Source: Thermococcus sp. 2319x1 (GTDB taxonomy: Archaea; Methanobacteriota_B; Thermococci; Thermococcales; Thermococcaceae). Taken from it: a stretch of DNA of 64,000 bases. Within the stretch, counting starts at the first letter, position 1, and every line of letters starts with the position of its first letter. A model generated the notes under the pieces. It was given only the letters and a program-made list of their open reading frames with translations, had not been told where the DNA came from and did no database searches. The stretch spans positions 1,897,222-1,961,221 of the forward strand of contig NZ_CP012200.1 in NCBI RefSeq assembly GCF_001484685.1, read 5' to 3'. The translations under genes and the position numbers were made by a program. Of this stretch, positions 8,929-19,269 are shown in pieces.

Positions 8929-9956
8929 GGCCTTGCCTCCACGTAAAAGCTGTCCCCAAAGCTTTCAAACTTAAGAAACTCGACTTTAAAGGCATCACTA
9001 ACTTTGTCAACGTTTAAGCACTCAAACGGGGAAATTCCTTTTCCAAAGAGCTTGTTCCCATAAAATAAGTGTAGTTTATCCGCAAAGGTCAAGAACTGGC
9101 ATGCTATTCTTCCTCCCTCAATCAAAACGCTGTCTATTCCTTTTTCGCCAAGAATTTTTAGTATTTTCTCTGGATTCGTTTCCCTAATAACTTCTCCATT
9201 CTTCCACTCTTTTTCGCTCTCAGTGAAGACTATGACTCTCCCATCCTTAAAAGCCTTGAAATTTCCGTCAGCAGTTAACCCATGCCTGTCGAGGATTATT
9301 TTCACCTTTTCACTACACCCTTCTATTCTGCAAGTCAGCCTTGGATTGTCCTTGAGGATCGTATTGGCCCCGACCATTATCGCCATATACTTTTTCCTAA
9401 GCTCCTGCACTTTCCTCCTTGCTTTTTCTCCGGTAATCCACTTTGAGGAAAAGCTTTCTGTTGCTATAAAGCCATCTAAGGTCAAAGCAAGTTTTATTGC
9501 TACAAAAGGCATTTTCGTGGATATGTACTTAAGAAACACTTCGTTTAGCTTTCTTGCGTCCTCTTCAAGGACACCAACTTTAACCTCGATGCCTGCTTTT
9601 TCGAGCTTTTCAATGCCTTTTCCATTAACCATTGGATTGGGGTCTTTCATAGCCACTACAACTCTCGAGATGCCCTCTTCTATTATTCTATCTACACAGG
9701 GTGGCTGCTTTCCCCAGTGAGAGCAGGGCTCCAGAGTAACGTACATTGTTGCTCCTTTGAGGGAATACCCCCTGCTCTTTGCCTCTTCTATGGCGTTAAC
9801 CTCCGCATGTTTTCCTCCAAAGTATTGGTGGTAACCCTTGCCGATTATTTTGTTCTCCTTGACTATAACTGCACCGACCATCGGGTTTGGGTTTACTCTT
9901 CCCTCCCCTTTTTTGGCTAACTCCAAAGCTAAGCTCATGAAGTACTCATCATTCAT
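8913..9956 (-). CDS. ribD: Bifunctional pyrimidine deaminase/reductase RibD
   Basis: 347 residues. The N-terminal zinc deaminase has VNPNPMVGAV, the metal ligands in GKHAEVNA (His50, Glu52) and YVTLEPCSHWGKQPPC (Cys78, Cys87). The C-terminal NADPH-dependent reductase shows IKLALTLDGFIA, SKWITGEKAR, IMVGANTILKDNPRLTCR and LIEGGRIACQFL. It performs the two middle steps from the GTP cyclohydrolase II product. ATG 9956 begins the ribD-ribE-ribBA-ribH operon. An upstream in-frame ATG at 9962 exists. Confidence 0.95.
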   Translation of the reverse strand: MNDEYFMSLALELAKKGEGRVNPNPMVGAVIVKENKIIGKGYHQYFGGKHAEVNAIEEAKSRGYSLKGATMYVTLEPCSHWGKQPPCVDRIIEEGISRVVVAMKDPNPMVNGKGIEKLEKAGIEVKVGVLEEDARKLNEVFLKYISTKMPFVAIKLALTLDGFIATESFSSKWITGEKARRKVQELRKKYMAIMVGANTILKDNPRLTCRIEGCSEKVKIILDRHGLTADGNFKAFKDGRVIVFTESEKEWKNGEVIRETNPEKILKILGEKGIDSVLIEGGRIACQFLTFADKLHLFYGNKLFGKGISPFECLNVDKVSDAFKVEFLKFESFGDSFYVEARPCSRG

Positions 9957-9976
9957 GGCCATCGGTAATTCAACAG

Positions 9977-10017
9977 ATGTTCCAAATTTAAAAAATTTTG
10001 TTTCAAAAATGGAACAT
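9977..10017. promoter_or_regulatory. Inverted repeat spanning the ribD operon promoter
   Basis: ATGTTCCA (9977-9984) and TGGAACAT (10010-10017) form a perfect 8-base inverted repeat around an AT-rich TATA-like core (TTTAAAAAATTTT, about 9987-9999). It lies between nadC and ribD and directly upstream of the riboflavin operon. No FMN riboswitch is seen. A DNA-binding riboflavin regulator is a reasonable but unproven reading. Confidence 0.45.
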
Positions 10018-10848
10018 TTAATCTCTCACGATCTCCAAGCTCACGTCGAAGTTTTTCACACTGTGCGTTAAAGCGCCGAGGCTTATGATGTCAACATCAA
10101 GCTTCGCATAGCTTTCAATATTCTCCTCGCTTATGCCACCGCTCACTTCTATTTTTACTTTTTCTCTCAGTCCTTCGCTCTTTAAAGCCTCAAGAACATC
10201 TTCGATTTGCTTCGGTGTCATGTTGTCAAGCATTATGACGTCTGCACCTGCTCTGGCGGCTTTTAAAGCATCTTCAAGGCTTTCTACCTCAACCTCAACA
10301 ACCTTGTAAACACTGAACGCTCTCGCCCTTTTGATGGCCTCCTCCAGAGGTACCAAAGCAAGGTGGTTGTCCTTTATGAGAATAGCGTCACTTAGGGAAA
10401 ATCTATGGGGCTCCCCACCACCTAATAGAATTGCTTTTTTATCTAAAGGTTTTAGAAGGCTTTTTCTGGTACCCGCCACTCTGACCTTTGGATTAACACC
10501 CCTGATCCTCTCGACAAGCTTTCTTGTTTGAGTTGCTACCCCACTCATTCTCCCTATAATGTTCAATGCCGTTCTCTCGACGAGTAATATTTTCCTTGCG
10601 TTGCCCTCAAGCTCCATCAAAATCTGTCCTTTCTTAACCTCTTGACCGTCTTGGACTCTCTGCTTAACCTTGACACCGCAATGTTCGAACAACATCTTTG
10701 CCTCTTCAAGGCCAGCTACCACACCACTCTGCTTTGCTATGATAACTGCCTTAGCATCCAAAGTTTTTGGAATAATGGCCTCGCTTGTTATGTCTCCAAA
10801 AGGAGCATCCTCCTCTAAAAAACGGAGGAGATATGAAAGGGAAATCAC
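10018..10848 (-). CDS. nadC: Quinolinate phosphoribosyltransferase
   Basis: Converts quinolinate and PRPP to nicotinate mononucleotide with decarboxylation. The 276 residues carry EDAPFGDITSEAIIP, LMELEGNARKILLVERTALNIIGRMSGVAT, the substrate-binding GTRKSLLKPLDKKAILLGGG and KDNHLALV, and late VEVEVESLEDA plus VSGGISEENI. Last gene of nadB-nadA-nadC on this strand, 11 bases after nadA. Confidence 0.97.
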   Translation of the reverse strand: MISLSYLLRFLEEDAPFGDITSEAIIPKTLDAKAVIIAKQSGVVAGLEEAKMLFEHCGVKVKQRVQDGQEVKKGQILMELEGNARKILLVERTALNIIGRMSGVATQTRKLVERIRGVNPKVRVAGTRKSLLKPLDKKAILLGGGEPHRFSLSDAILIKDNHLALVPLEEAIKRARAFSVYKVVEVEVESLEDALKAARAGADVIMLDNMTPKQIEDVLEALKSEGLREKVKIEVSGGISEENIESYAKLDVDIISLGALTHSVKNFDVSLEIVRD

Positions 10849-10859
10849 GAAATCGCCCC

Positions 10860-11762
10860 CTAATCACTGAGTTTGAGCATCCTTTCAATTGCCCTTCTCG
10901 CCCTCTTTGCTATTTCTTCAGGGATGGTGATTTCGTATTTTTCATCTCTCAGAGATTCATAAATGTGTTTGAGGGTTATCGCTTTCATTCCAGTGCAAAA
11001 GGCATCTTCTCTGGCGGGATAGAACTTCTTGTTGGGATAGGCCTTTTGCAGCCTATAGCACATCTCTTTCTCAGTAAACACGACCCATTCATCATGCTGG
11101 CATGCGTTTTTGATCATCCCACCCGTTGAGACTATTAGATCTGCCCTTTTCTGAACTTCTGGTATGCATTCAGGGTGAACCATCAACTTTGCATTGGGAT
11201 AGAGCTTTTTGGTTCTCTCAACGTCTTCAGGTGTGAATTTTTTATGGACGTAGCAGTGCCCTCCCCTCGGAATTGGGATAATGTTCTTTCCAGTGCGCTC
11301 TGCAACGTAATATGCGAGGTTATTGTCGGGCCCAAAAATTATTGTGTCGGCATCAAGTTTTGAGATAATCTTCTCGGCGTTTGCTGAAGTTACGGTTACA
11401 TCGGCATATGCCTTAGTTTCAGCGGTTGTGTTTACATAAAGCACAACGGGAGCGTCTGGGTACCTCCTTTTGGCTTCGAGAATGTGTTCAACCTTAAGCA
11501 TGTTCGCCATTGCACATGTAGCCCTCCTGGTTGGGAGGAGAACTTTCTTTTCGGGGTTTAGGATTTTTGCAGTCTCTGCCATAAAATCAACACCGGCAAA
11601 GACTATGATATCAGCGTCAACATTTACAGCTTTTCTTGCCAGTTCAAGGCTATCTCCAAGGAAGTCAGCTATGTCTTGAATCTCCGGAAGCTGGTAGTTG
11701 TGAGCCAAGATTATTGCGTTTTTTTCTTCTTTGAGCCTTATAATTTCATCCACCAAATTCAC
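10860..11762 (-). CDS. nadA: Quinolinate synthase A
   Basis: Iron-sulfur enzyme condensing iminoaspartate with dihydroxyacetone phosphate. I start at GTG 11762 behind GGGAGGTG. This gives 300 residues and places the three cluster cysteines at 83 (ATCAMANML), 170 ([10 protein letters not shown]) and 256 ([11 protein letters not shown]), the positions I recall for the Pyrococcus enzyme. An in-frame GTG at 11771 would add three residues. Its start overlaps the nadB stop, so the genes are coupled. Confidence 0.95.
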   Translation of the reverse strand: MNLVDEIIRLKEEKNAIILAHNYQLPEIQDIADFLGDSLELARKAVNVDADIIVFAGVDFMAETAKILNPEKKVLLPTRRATCAMANMLKVEHILEAKRRYPDAPVVLYVNTTAETKAYADVTVTSANAEKIISKLDADTIIFGPDNNLAYYVAERTGKNIIPIPRGGHCYVHKKFTPEDVERTKKLYPNAKLMVHPECIPEVQKRADLIVSTGGMIKNACQHDEWVVFTEKEMCYRLQKAYPNKKFYPAREDAFCTGMKAITLKHIYESLRDEKYEITIPEEIAKRARRAIERMLKLSD

Positions 11763-13156
11763 AGCATACACCTCCCGTTAAAAAGACTGAACCTTTCAAA
11801 CTCTTTTTTCGTAAGGGGATAATCTTCCCTGTAGTGAACGCCCCGGCTCTCCCTCCTTGCCAAGGCACACTCTAAAATTCCCCTTGCTAAGAGTTTAATC
11901 CTCTCATCGGCTGTGATGTCTTCCAGCTCTTTTAGCCCTTTCCTAAGGCCATCCTCATTCCTCACTATCCCGGCATAGTTCCAGAGGATTTCTTTAACGC
12001 TTTCAACATCTCCAAGTTCTTGACTGGTGTCTCTAACTTCTACTGGCCCTCCCTTAGGGTTATCCCTCATTATGGTCCTTGCAACTTCTAATCCACTAAC
12101 TATGCACTCCAAAAGGGAGTTGCTTGCCAGTCTGTTCGCCCCATGAAAGCCGTTATCTGCAGTTTCTCCAATGGCATAGAGATTTTTGACAGTGGTTCTG
12201 TAATAAAGATCCACCTTTAGGCCGCCTATGGAGTAGTGAGCAATTGGAGTTACTGGGATGGGCTCCCTCTTAGGATTTATGCCTTCATTAGCCAGAAAAG
12301 CATAAATTTGAGGGAACCTTTCTTTAAAATCCTCAATCTTCGTGGCGTCTAAATACACCCTTTTGCCCTTTTGCATCTGGCTATAAATTGCCCTTGCAAC
12401 CACGTCTCTCGGTTCAAGTTCGTTAACAAATCGCTCGCCATCCTCATTGACAAGCTTTGCCCCGGCTCCCCTCACAGCTTCGCTTACAAGCTTTACTCCA
12501 TTCCTTCCGATAAATCCAGTTGGGTGAAATTGAACGAACTCCAAGTTACTCGCCAAAGCCCCTTTCATAATTGCGTCCCCAATTAGAACGCCCAGGTTAA
12601 GTGAAGAACCGGCAGTATATTTGAACAAAGCAGTGTACCCACCAGTTGCCAGTATGGTAGCATCGAATCTTAGGAACTCCCCATTAACGAATACTCCATA
12701 ACATTTTCTATTTTCTATGGCCATTGAGGAGGCATAACCCTCTATGAACTGGACACCAAGCTCTTTAGCTCTTAGATAAAGAAGCTTTGTTATATGCTTT
12801 CCTGTTTCATTTTTAATTGTGAAGACCCTTGGAAAACTGTGCCCCCCTTCGATCTCATTTCCTTCAAAGCTCAGGCCCAGGGAGAGCAAAAAATCATAAG
12901 CCTCACTGGATTTTGAAATAACGTTCCAAACGGCCTCCTCATCGTTTAGATACCTTCCAGCTCGGATTGTATCCAGAACATGTGACCTCACAGAATCTCC
13001 CTCAAGAATGGGGAAGGCTATTCCTGCCTGGGCTAAATAAGAATTTGTTTTCTTTATCCCTTTTCCGATAAGAGTCACTTCAAAGCCTTTTTTGGCCAAC
13101 GCTATTGCCGCAGTTAACCCTGCTATCCCATTCCCCATGATTCCTATTTTTGTCAT
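11759..13156 (-). CDS. nadB: L-aspartate oxidase
   Basis: FAD enzyme oxidising aspartate to iminoaspartate, the first step to NAD. The 465 residues start with the dinucleotide motif [20 protein letters not shown]. Family segments are [60 protein letters not shown] and [28 protein letters not shown] 13156 has no strong ribosome site and lies close to the promoter, consistent with a short or leaderless mRNA. Confidence 0.96.
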   Translation of the reverse strand: MTKIGIMGNGIAGLTAAIALAKKGFEVTLIGKGIKKTNSYLAQAGIAFPILEGDSVRSHVLDTIRAGRYLNDEEAVWNVISKSSEAYDFLLSLGLSFEGNEIEGGHSFPRVFTIKNETGKHITKLLYLRAKELGVQFIEGYASSMAIENRKCYGVFVNGEFLRFDATILATGGYTALFKYTAGSSLNLGVLIGDAIMKGALASNLEFVQFHPTGFIGRNGVKLVSEAVRGAGAKLVNEDGERFVNELEPRDVVARAIYSQMQKGKRVYLDATKIEDFKERFPQIYAFLANEGINPKREPIPVTPIAHYSIGGLKVDLYYRTTVKNLYAIGETADNGFHGANRLASNSLLECIVSGLEVARTIMRDNPKGGPVEVRDTSQELGDVESVKEILWNYAGIVRNEDGLRKGLKELEDITADERIKLLARGILECALARRESRGVHYREDYPLTKKEFERFSLFNGRCML

Positions 13157-13162
13157 ATGTCT

Positions 13163-13189
13163 ACCCGAACATTTATTCGGTGGTCGGGT
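13163..13189. promoter_or_regulatory. Nested inverted repeats at the nadB promoter
   Basis: Two overlapping symmetries lie just upstream of nadB: CCGAA-6-TTCGG (13165-13180) and ACCCGA-15-TCGGGT (13163-13189). The TATA-like ACTTTTAAAA of the minus strand is immediately beyond (about 13190-13198). A protein bound here would sit between the TATA box and the start codon, a repression geometry. Inferred operator. Confidence 0.4.
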
Positions 13190-13385
13190 TTTAAAAGTTT
13201 GCTAAAATATCGGGCGCGTTTTGGGTTTTTGCTGAATTTTTCTATGATCATGTTCTTGGATGGAATTTAAACTCAAACCCAAAGGCATAAAAGTCCGATG
13301 CAGTAACAAAAATCCTGCCAGAATCCGGAAGGCTCCGATAACCCACCAACACGCCCCTAAAATATTAAAAATCCAGGGAAAATTT

Positions 13386-15527
13386 CTATTCCCCAAGGAG
13401 CTTTGGAAGTGAGTTGTAAAGTCCTCTTACTTTTTCTAAATCAATAGAGACGTGTTCTTCTCCGCATCTGAAGACAAGCCTCTTTCCTCCAGCCCTTCCA
13501 ATTACTGCAAATTCATCGAAGAGAGCTTTGACCTTTTCGAGGTTTTTTTCTTCAAAGCTTATTATAAATCGACCATGGCTCTCCGAAAACATAACCTCTA
13601 TGGGATTGAGTTTTTCTTCGGCTGGAACCTTGCCTATGTCAACCTCAAATCCAATGTTCCCGCTTAAGGCCATCTCGGCAAGTGCTATAGCTATTCCCCC
13701 CTTGCTAACGTCGTGAACGGCCTTTACTACTCCAAGCTCTATTGCTTTTAAAATCCCCTCAACATTTCTTTTTTCTCTCTCCAGCTCAACCCTGGGGGCA
13801 AGCCCTCCGTTAATGTTTAAAACCCTGTAGAGCTCGCTCCCTCCAAGCTCTTTCTTTGTAACCCCAACAACAGCTATAAGGTCTCCCTCATCCTTGAAAT
13901 CCATTGTTGTAATGTTTTCGAGCCTCACTTTTCCCAATCCCGCAACCACTGGGGTCGGTTTTATAGACTTACTTCCCACCTCATTGTAAAAACTCACGTT
14001 CCCGCTTACGTATGCTAATCCAAAGGCCCTTGCCGCATCGGCGAGCCCTTTAATGGTCTCGATGAAGCTCCAGTAAACCTCGGGCCTTTCAGGTGAAGCG
14101 AAGTTGAGGTTATCAACCAAGGCCAAAGGTCTTGCCCCTACGCTCGCTAAGTTCCTAACGACTTCGGCAACGGCACCCATCGCTCCGTGGTAGGGGTTGA
14201 GGTGGCTGTGAGAGGGATTTCCATCGCTAACAAAAGCCAAGCCGTATTTTTCGTTTATTTTTAGCACCGCCGCATCCTTTCCGGGCTTTACAACTGTTCT
14301 TCCTTGAACCTCATGATCATACTGCTGCCATATCCACTCCTTGCTTACTATGTTTGGGCTTGAGAGCACTTTGAAGAAAGCCTCCTCGAGCCCTATTTCA
14401 GGTGTCTCAATTTCTCTTTCAACGTTGTAGGGCTTTGCTTCCCACTCTATTGTCGGCACTTCCGTGAGGAGTTCTATGGGTAAATCGGCCACTTTTTCTT
14501 CGTTCCAGTAGACGACATACCTGGGCTCTTCTATAATCTCACCGACAACAGCCCACTCAAGCTCGTACTTCTCAAAAATCTTTGTTATCTCTTCCAGATC
14601 TTCTTTCCTAATGGCGAAGAGCATCCTCTCCTGGCTCTCGGAAATCATGACTTCCATTGGATTCATGTTTGGCTCCCTTTGGGGCACTCTGTCCGCGTAG
14701 ATTATCGCCCCAAACCCTTTCTTCCCGGCCATCTCGGAGGAGGCGCAGGTTAAACCTCCTCCCCCGAGGTCTTTAAGGGCCCTGACTTTCCCGGTGTAAA
14801 CAGCTTCAAGCGTCGCCTCAATCAAAAGCTTCTCGGTGAATGGGTCGGGAATCTGCACCGCGGAGCGGTCTTCCTCCTCCGCGTTCTCGCTCAGCTCTTC
14901 GCTCGCGAAGGTAACTCCATGGATTCCATCCCTTCCCGTTTTGTTGCCAACTAAAACCAGCAGAAGACCGCTCTCCTCCACGTAGCTGTGAACGAGGTGC
15001 TCCGGCCTCATTAAACCAATACAAGCAACGTTGACAAGGGTGTAATTATTGAGGCTCTCATCGAACTCTGTCTCACCGCCAACAGTAGGAACGCCTATTC
15101 TATTGCCATAATCGGCTATTCCCTTTACCACGTACTCGAACAGATAGCGGTTGCGCTCCTTCTCAAGCGGCCCGAAGCGTATGCAATCGAGCAGAGCTAT
15201 CGGACGGGCCCCCATGCAGAGTACGTCCCTAACTATTCCCCCAACGCCGGTAGCTGCTCCCCCATAGGGTTCAACGGCGCTCGGATGGTTGTGGCTTTCT
15301 ATCCCCACCACTATCCAAGTTTCATTGTCGAACCTCACTATTCCGGCATCTTCACCAGGGCCCAAAACCACGTGCTCGTTCTCCGTTGGAAGGAGCTTCA
15401 AAAAGGGTCTGCTCGACTTGTAAGAGACGTGCTCGCTCCACATTACTTCGAGCATCGCCCGCTCAAGTTCATTTGGCTCCCTTCCGAGCCTTTCGCGGAT
15501 GAATTTTTCCTCGTGAGGGAACATCAT
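13386..15527 (-). CDS. purL: FGAM synthase large subunit PurL
   Basis: ATP-dependent amination of FGAR to FGAM together with PurQ and PurS. The 713 residues match the small PurL type. Visible are [129 protein letters not shown] and [11 protein letters not shown] 15527 follows GGAGGTGTC. purQ and purS lie 22 kb away across the island. The 229 bases between its stop and nadB hold nothing else I can support. Confidence 0.97.
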   Translation of the reverse strand: MMFPHEEKFIRERLGREPNELERAMLEVMWSEHVSYKSSRPFLKLLPTENEHVVLGPGEDAGIVRFDNETWIVVGIESHNHPSAVEPYGGAATGVGGIVRDVLCMGARPIALLDCIRFGPLEKERNRYLFEYVVKGIADYGNRIGVPTVGGETEFDESLNNYTLVNVACIGLMRPEHLVHSYVEESGLLLVLVGNKTGRDGIHGVTFASEELSENAEEEDRSAVQIPDPFTEKLLIEATLEAVYTGKVRALKDLGGGGLTCASSEMAGKKGFGAIIYADRVPQREPNMNPMEVMISESQERMLFAIRKEDLEEITKIFEKYELEWAVVGEIIEEPRYVVYWNEEKVADLPIELLTEVPTIEWEAKPYNVEREIETPEIGLEEAFFKVLSSPNIVSKEWIWQQYDHEVQGRTVVKPGKDAAVLKINEKYGLAFVSDGNPSHSHLNPYHGAMGAVAEVVRNLASVGARPLALVDNLNFASPERPEVYWSFIETIKGLADAARAFGLAYVSGNVSFYNEVGSKSIKPTPVVAGLGKVRLENITTMDFKDEGDLIAVVGVTKKELGGSELYRVLNINGGLAPRVELEREKRNVEGILKAIELGVVKAVHDVSKGGIAIALAEMALSGNIGFEVDIGKVPAEEKLNPIEVMFSESHGRFIISFEEKNLEKVKALFDEFAVIGRAGGKRLVFRCGEEHVSIDLEKVRGLYNSLPKLLGE

Positions 15528-15550
15528 GACACCTCCTTTTATTGACGTGT

Positions 15551-15606
15551 TAATGTAAAAAAGTTCTATTTTTAAGGTTTATTTTGACGAAAAAATGTTC
15601 AAAAAC
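15551..15606 (-). promoter_or_regulatory. purL promoter with two-part PUR-type signal
   Basis: On the minus strand GTTTTTGAACATTTTTTCGTC (15606-15586) precedes AAAATAAACC, a TATA-like TTAAAAAT (about 15577-15568) and CTTTTTTACATTA (15563-15551). It is almost superposable on the purP and purS promoters. Confidence 0.6.
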
Positions 15607-15645
15607 TTAGTACTCTCTGCGAGAAGTTTTCTGATTTTAAGAGTG

Positions 15646-15684
15646 GTACCACAGAAAAAAGAAAAAACGCTCATTTCGTGGTAC
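15646..15684. repeat. Imperfect inverted repeat at the island edge
   Basis: GTACCAC (15646-15652) and GTGGTAC (15678-15684) are inverted around an A-rich 25-base spacer, with partial extension of the arms. It sits between the purL promoter and the first IS982-like copy. It could be a terminator hairpin, a regulator site or a scar; no function is claimed. Confidence 0.3.
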
Positions 15685-15720
15685 TGTTAAGCGCTACTAT
15701 GTAAGTTTGACACTTTTCTT

Positions 15721-16036
15721 ACCCTAGTTCCCACCACCTGTAAAGTTGTATAATCCCTCCAGATTCACAGCCAGAATCGCCCCTAAAATCCTAACAGCCA
15801 ACCCCCTCAAACTAACACTCCTGCCCGGTTTCAGAAGAAACTCAGAAAACTTCGAAAACAAAGTCTCAATCCTCCTCCGAAAATCAGACAGGTACTTGTA
15901 AAACTTCCTCTCCCCCAGACTACCAATCTGATTCTCCCGCTTTACCGGCGTGTAAACAACGTCAAACTTCAGGAATTCCCCTTCCAACTCCCTGCTGACA
16001 TACCCCTTATCCAAAAACAAGAAAAAACCAGTGAAC
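15721..16036 (-). mobile_element. Truncated IS982-like element, copy A
   Basis: Begins with the terminal sequence ACCCTAGTTCCCACC shared with the copies at 24125 and 28033 and encodes the C-terminal transposase part ending RLYNFTGGGN-like (15724 on). Similarity to the other copies ends near 16036 at CCAGTGAACT, so about two thirds of the element, including the other terminus, is missing. It marks the left edge of the island next to purL. Confidence 0.85.
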
Positions 16037-16226
16037 TGCCCTGTCCCCATATTTTTCTCAAAAAATGCAAAACAATCGTAAAATCGGCTGATCTTATCGT
16101 AAGCCTTTTTTTGCCTGAGCCTTGGTTCTATATACCCGTAATACCTTGCGATTTTTTGAATTCATTTTGTTCGCCTTTTGTAGTTTGTATTTTAAATTAT
16201 TTATAACTTGTCTCACGCATTTGTGT

Positions 16227-16424
16227 TCATTTATTCCTTCTTTTGGGCATTCCAAAATACCTCGGAGTGCTCTCTTTATACCTCCTGTATTCCTCTCCGA
16301 ATATACGCTCTAAATAGGGTTCTTCAAGCTTGACGTTATACAAGTGAATCCCAATAAGGAGTGCCACCGTAAGCAGGAGCGCGAGGAGCGAACATTCGGC
16401 AATTAATAGAAATTGCTGAAACAA
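16227..16424 (-). pseudogene. C-terminal fragment, isoprenylcysteine methyltransferase-like
   Basis: 65 codons: one hydrophobic segment (ECSLLALLLTVALLIGIHLY) followed by LEEPYLERIFGEEYRRYKE and TPRYFG. This is the typical C-terminal signature of ICMT/NnrU-type integral membrane methyltransferases. The N-terminal membrane helices and the upstream part of the SAM site are missing. The preceding gene's stop lies 4 bases away, so it is probably a remnant. Confidence 0.5.
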
Positions 16425-16428
16425 AAGC

Positions 16429-17239
16429 TCACCCCATCTTCGCCTTCCAGTACACCAGTACGAGCACTAAAATAATCCCCGTGAGAAGAACCCCGTAGAA
16501 TTTCAGGGACTCTTCTTGACACGTTGGCAGGCTGTTCTCGATGCCCTTCGTAAAATTCAACCTCCAAAGGAAGCTCCCGTCATAATAAAGCACGGTGAGG
16601 TTCTCCCAACCAAACGGAACGAAGGGGTTCTCTGGACGAAAGAACAGTAAAACACCTCCTCTCAGAAACACGGAGCTTAGGGTCACGTTATCAGGAATGT
16701 TTATGCTCAGATTGCCTGGAATTTCAATAACATAGGAAACGCTTCCATTTGAGGTGTAGATTTTAGAACCATTGATGTAGGCTGGATAATCATTACTCGA
16801 TATCGAGTAGTTCTCGGAGCGCATTGCACTGACGATCTGCGAGGGGAGCTTCATCGCCCTTCTAATACATGGCCCCTCCGGATTGATGACCATTCCATTA
16901 CTGATATACCACAGGCCATTATGGAAGACGTAGCGAAGCTCGTCGCCCCCGATCGTGTTTCCGAGATAATAGATCCTCCCGTCCTTGAAGTAGAAGTAGT
17001 ACTTCTCCAACCATGCTCGGGGTGGGTACCCCCTGCATTCCGGGGCCCAGCGCGTCCCAGGAAAGCGTTATTATCGCGTCGTCTTCCCCGGCCTTGATGA
17101 AGGGATAGAAACTGCAGTACTCGGTGGGAGCAAGAACCGGATTCGGGCCGCAGAGGGATCTGGTGGCCGAGACGAAGGGTAGGAACGAAAGCGACAATAG
17201 AAAAAGAACAAGTCCTACCTTCCACATGCATTTACACAT
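16429..17239 (-). pseudogene. Exported, C-terminally anchored protein (frameshifted), locus 1 gene 3
   Basis: Unrecognised function. The N-terminus has a signal peptide (WKVGLVLFLLSLSFLPFVSA), then an extracellular part with several N-glycosylation sequons, and ends in a membrane anchor (FYGVLLTGIILVLVLVYW) plus KAKMG. The reading frame breaks near 17010 (PTPSMV then EKYYFYFKDG); one base indel would rejoin the parts. The internal arrangement, a signal peptide followed by an outer domain and a single C-terminal helix, matches the genes at 17277, 44923 and 45885, so I treat them as one paralogous family. Start ATG 17239 follows GGGAGGGG. Confidence 0.65.
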
Positions 17240-17276
17240 ATGGGACCCCTCCCTTTTCAATTCTGCTTAAATTGAT

Positions 17277-18223
17277 CTAGACATGCCTCCTAATCCCCCA
17301 GTAAACCAGTATAAACATTAGGATGGCTCCAGTAAGGATAACTAAAGACTTGGGGAGGGTTAATCTCCGGGAAAATGTACGCTACCCACATGCATTTTTA
17401 GGTGAGTTAGGTTCTTCCCGTCATAAAAGAACAGAAGCGGTAACTCTGAAGCGGGGTCTCTCCCATTAACTTTAACATCTCCGGGGTAATAGATGAGAAT
17501 TCCCTTACCGACAGGTAGTGCATAAAGGGTTGAGAGTACATTGAGCGTTTTGTTCCCAAAGAAGCCTGATACATATCCGTCAAATTCAGTCACCGGAATC
17601 CCATAAGTTAAATTTGCAAGTCTAAAGACTATGAAACCGTTCTCAATGACTCCCTTGACACCTGAGGGACTTTTCTGTGGGGTGTTGGCGAAGTAGCTCA
17701 GAATCTCGGTTCTATTACATTTTGTGCGCTCTGTCCCGTTCTGAAATTCAAGTCTTGTGCAGTTCCATATGAGAGAGGCACAACCATCGAAGCGATAAAC
17801 TCTCATTTCGGTTTTTTTGGCGGTGAGTGTAAGGTTCTTTGTCTCCCCGTTGATCGTCATGGTGACGTTTTTGTAGGGAACTACCATCTGCTTGCGCTGG
17901 AGAATGTAAAAAGTCCCGTTAATCTCGGCCACTACTGATGGTTCGCCGAGTAGAGGATTACTTTTTCCTAAAAACAGCAAGTCGCTTCCATTGAAAAGAT
18001 AGTAAAGGTCGTACTCCCCATCGGGCATGTTACGCCTAAGTGTTTCTTCCCCCGCAACCCTCTCGCATATCCATTCAGAATGGTGCACAATAATAAATGC
18101 ATATCCATTGCTGGGTAGGATTGAGGTTATTGAATAGGTTTCATAAGGCTCACAAGTCTCACCAGAAACTAATGGAAAAATAAGTAGCAAAACTAAAAAC
18201 GAGATTTTAAAAGAGTTATACAT
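17277..18223 (-). pseudogene. Exported, C-terminally anchored protein (frameshifted), locus 1 gene 2
   Basis: Unrecognised function. ATG 18223 sits inside the stop of the DUF4855-like gene (ATGTATAA overlap). Signal peptide SFKISFLVLLLIFPLVSG, then a glycosylation-rich outer domain with TYGIPVTEFDGYVSG, comparable to TYKIPLKAIEPYLWS in the 45885 gene. The open frame ends at 17360, but another frame continues with LPKSLVILTGAILMFILVYWGIRR, a membrane anchor ending at 17277. One extra T in the TTTT run near 17375 would join them. Either decay or a sequencing error. Confidence 0.65.
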
Positions 18224-19210
18224 AATTATCCCCCAATCTTCTAGTAAATCCCTCCATTTCACTAATGACATTCAGGTCAATGCTGAAATAGTATGCTCTG
18301 TTCGGATATAAACTTCCCAAGATATCCTTCTGCACTTTGGTGTAGTGGTATGCTATGATTTTAGCTTCAGTTGTGTACTGGCTTAAGCATTCTGGACTAA
18401 ATGTTGGGGCACAATATTCAATAAGAGATATTCTAAAGTTTTCTTCTAGGTGCGTATGATTGATATAGTAAAAGAGCAAACTCTGATCGACTTCCATTTC
18501 TATGTAGATGTTGAACGCATCGTTCTCATTCTTTAGATTTTCAAGTTTTGTCAGCCACTCCTTAAAAATCTCATATGTGTAAGGTATGTAGTCGTTAGTT
18601 CCCCTTGCAATAGCACCTCTTTGGTAGTAATTTGGTTGTACAAAAATGTAGTCAAAGAGCCTTGACAGACTGAAAATATTAGTTTTTTCCAGTACCAATG
18701 TGCAGGCGGAAGGTATCCATATAAACTTCTTGTTTAAGTTTCTCGCATAAGTCGATATCTCTTCAATGTCTTCCTCATATACTGTCCCATCGCTCACTTG
18801 CCATACATCCTCTAGGCTCCAGTAAAAGCCCTTTAAATTTCCTCCAGTCGAGTTTAAAACTCCATCAATCCACCCTTTCCAGTAGGACACCCCCTGACAC
18901 CCTTGCTGGAAACGTTTGTGTTATTCAATACAGGGATAGAAGCGAAGTAGTCAATAAAACCTTCAAAGTGTCTGTTTAACCAGCTTCCAAATTTGTTTCC
19001 ATCGTAATACCCATCATCATATGAATATCCTCTCTGAGGAGTATTCCGACCTTCTCCGTTATCAAGTATCACTGCATAATCAAATCCTAACTTTTTGAAA
19101 TCATCAACAGTTGCAGAAATACCCTGCCAATTCTTGTCCCTTCCATTTATCATTCTCGATTCATACTTCAAACCATTCCATCTAATCCACCAAAGGCCAA
19201 GTGTTGCCAT
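18216..19210 (-). pseudogene. DUF4855-like protein (frameshifted), locus 1 gene 1
   Basis: About 330 residues when rejoined. N-terminal MATFGLWWIRWNG, GFDYAVILDNG; central GWIDGVLNSTGGNLKGFYWSLEDVW; then KFIWIPSACTL and FDYIFVQPNYYQRGA; end YPNRAYYFSIDLN. These resemble the DUF4855 fold, a glycosidase-like TIM barrel by my reading. No signal peptide is visible. The frame breaks at an AGGGGG run near 18892; one missing G explains it. The homologue at 46909 is intact. Confidence 0.6.
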
Positions 19211-19269
19211 TTGGCATCGCTAATATTTGCTACTCATGACAGTATAAAAATATTTTGAACAAAAAAGTG

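Noticed and set aside
13202..13396. 64-codon open frame before purL
   Set aside because: No ribosome site or domain; overlaps the purL end on the same strand.
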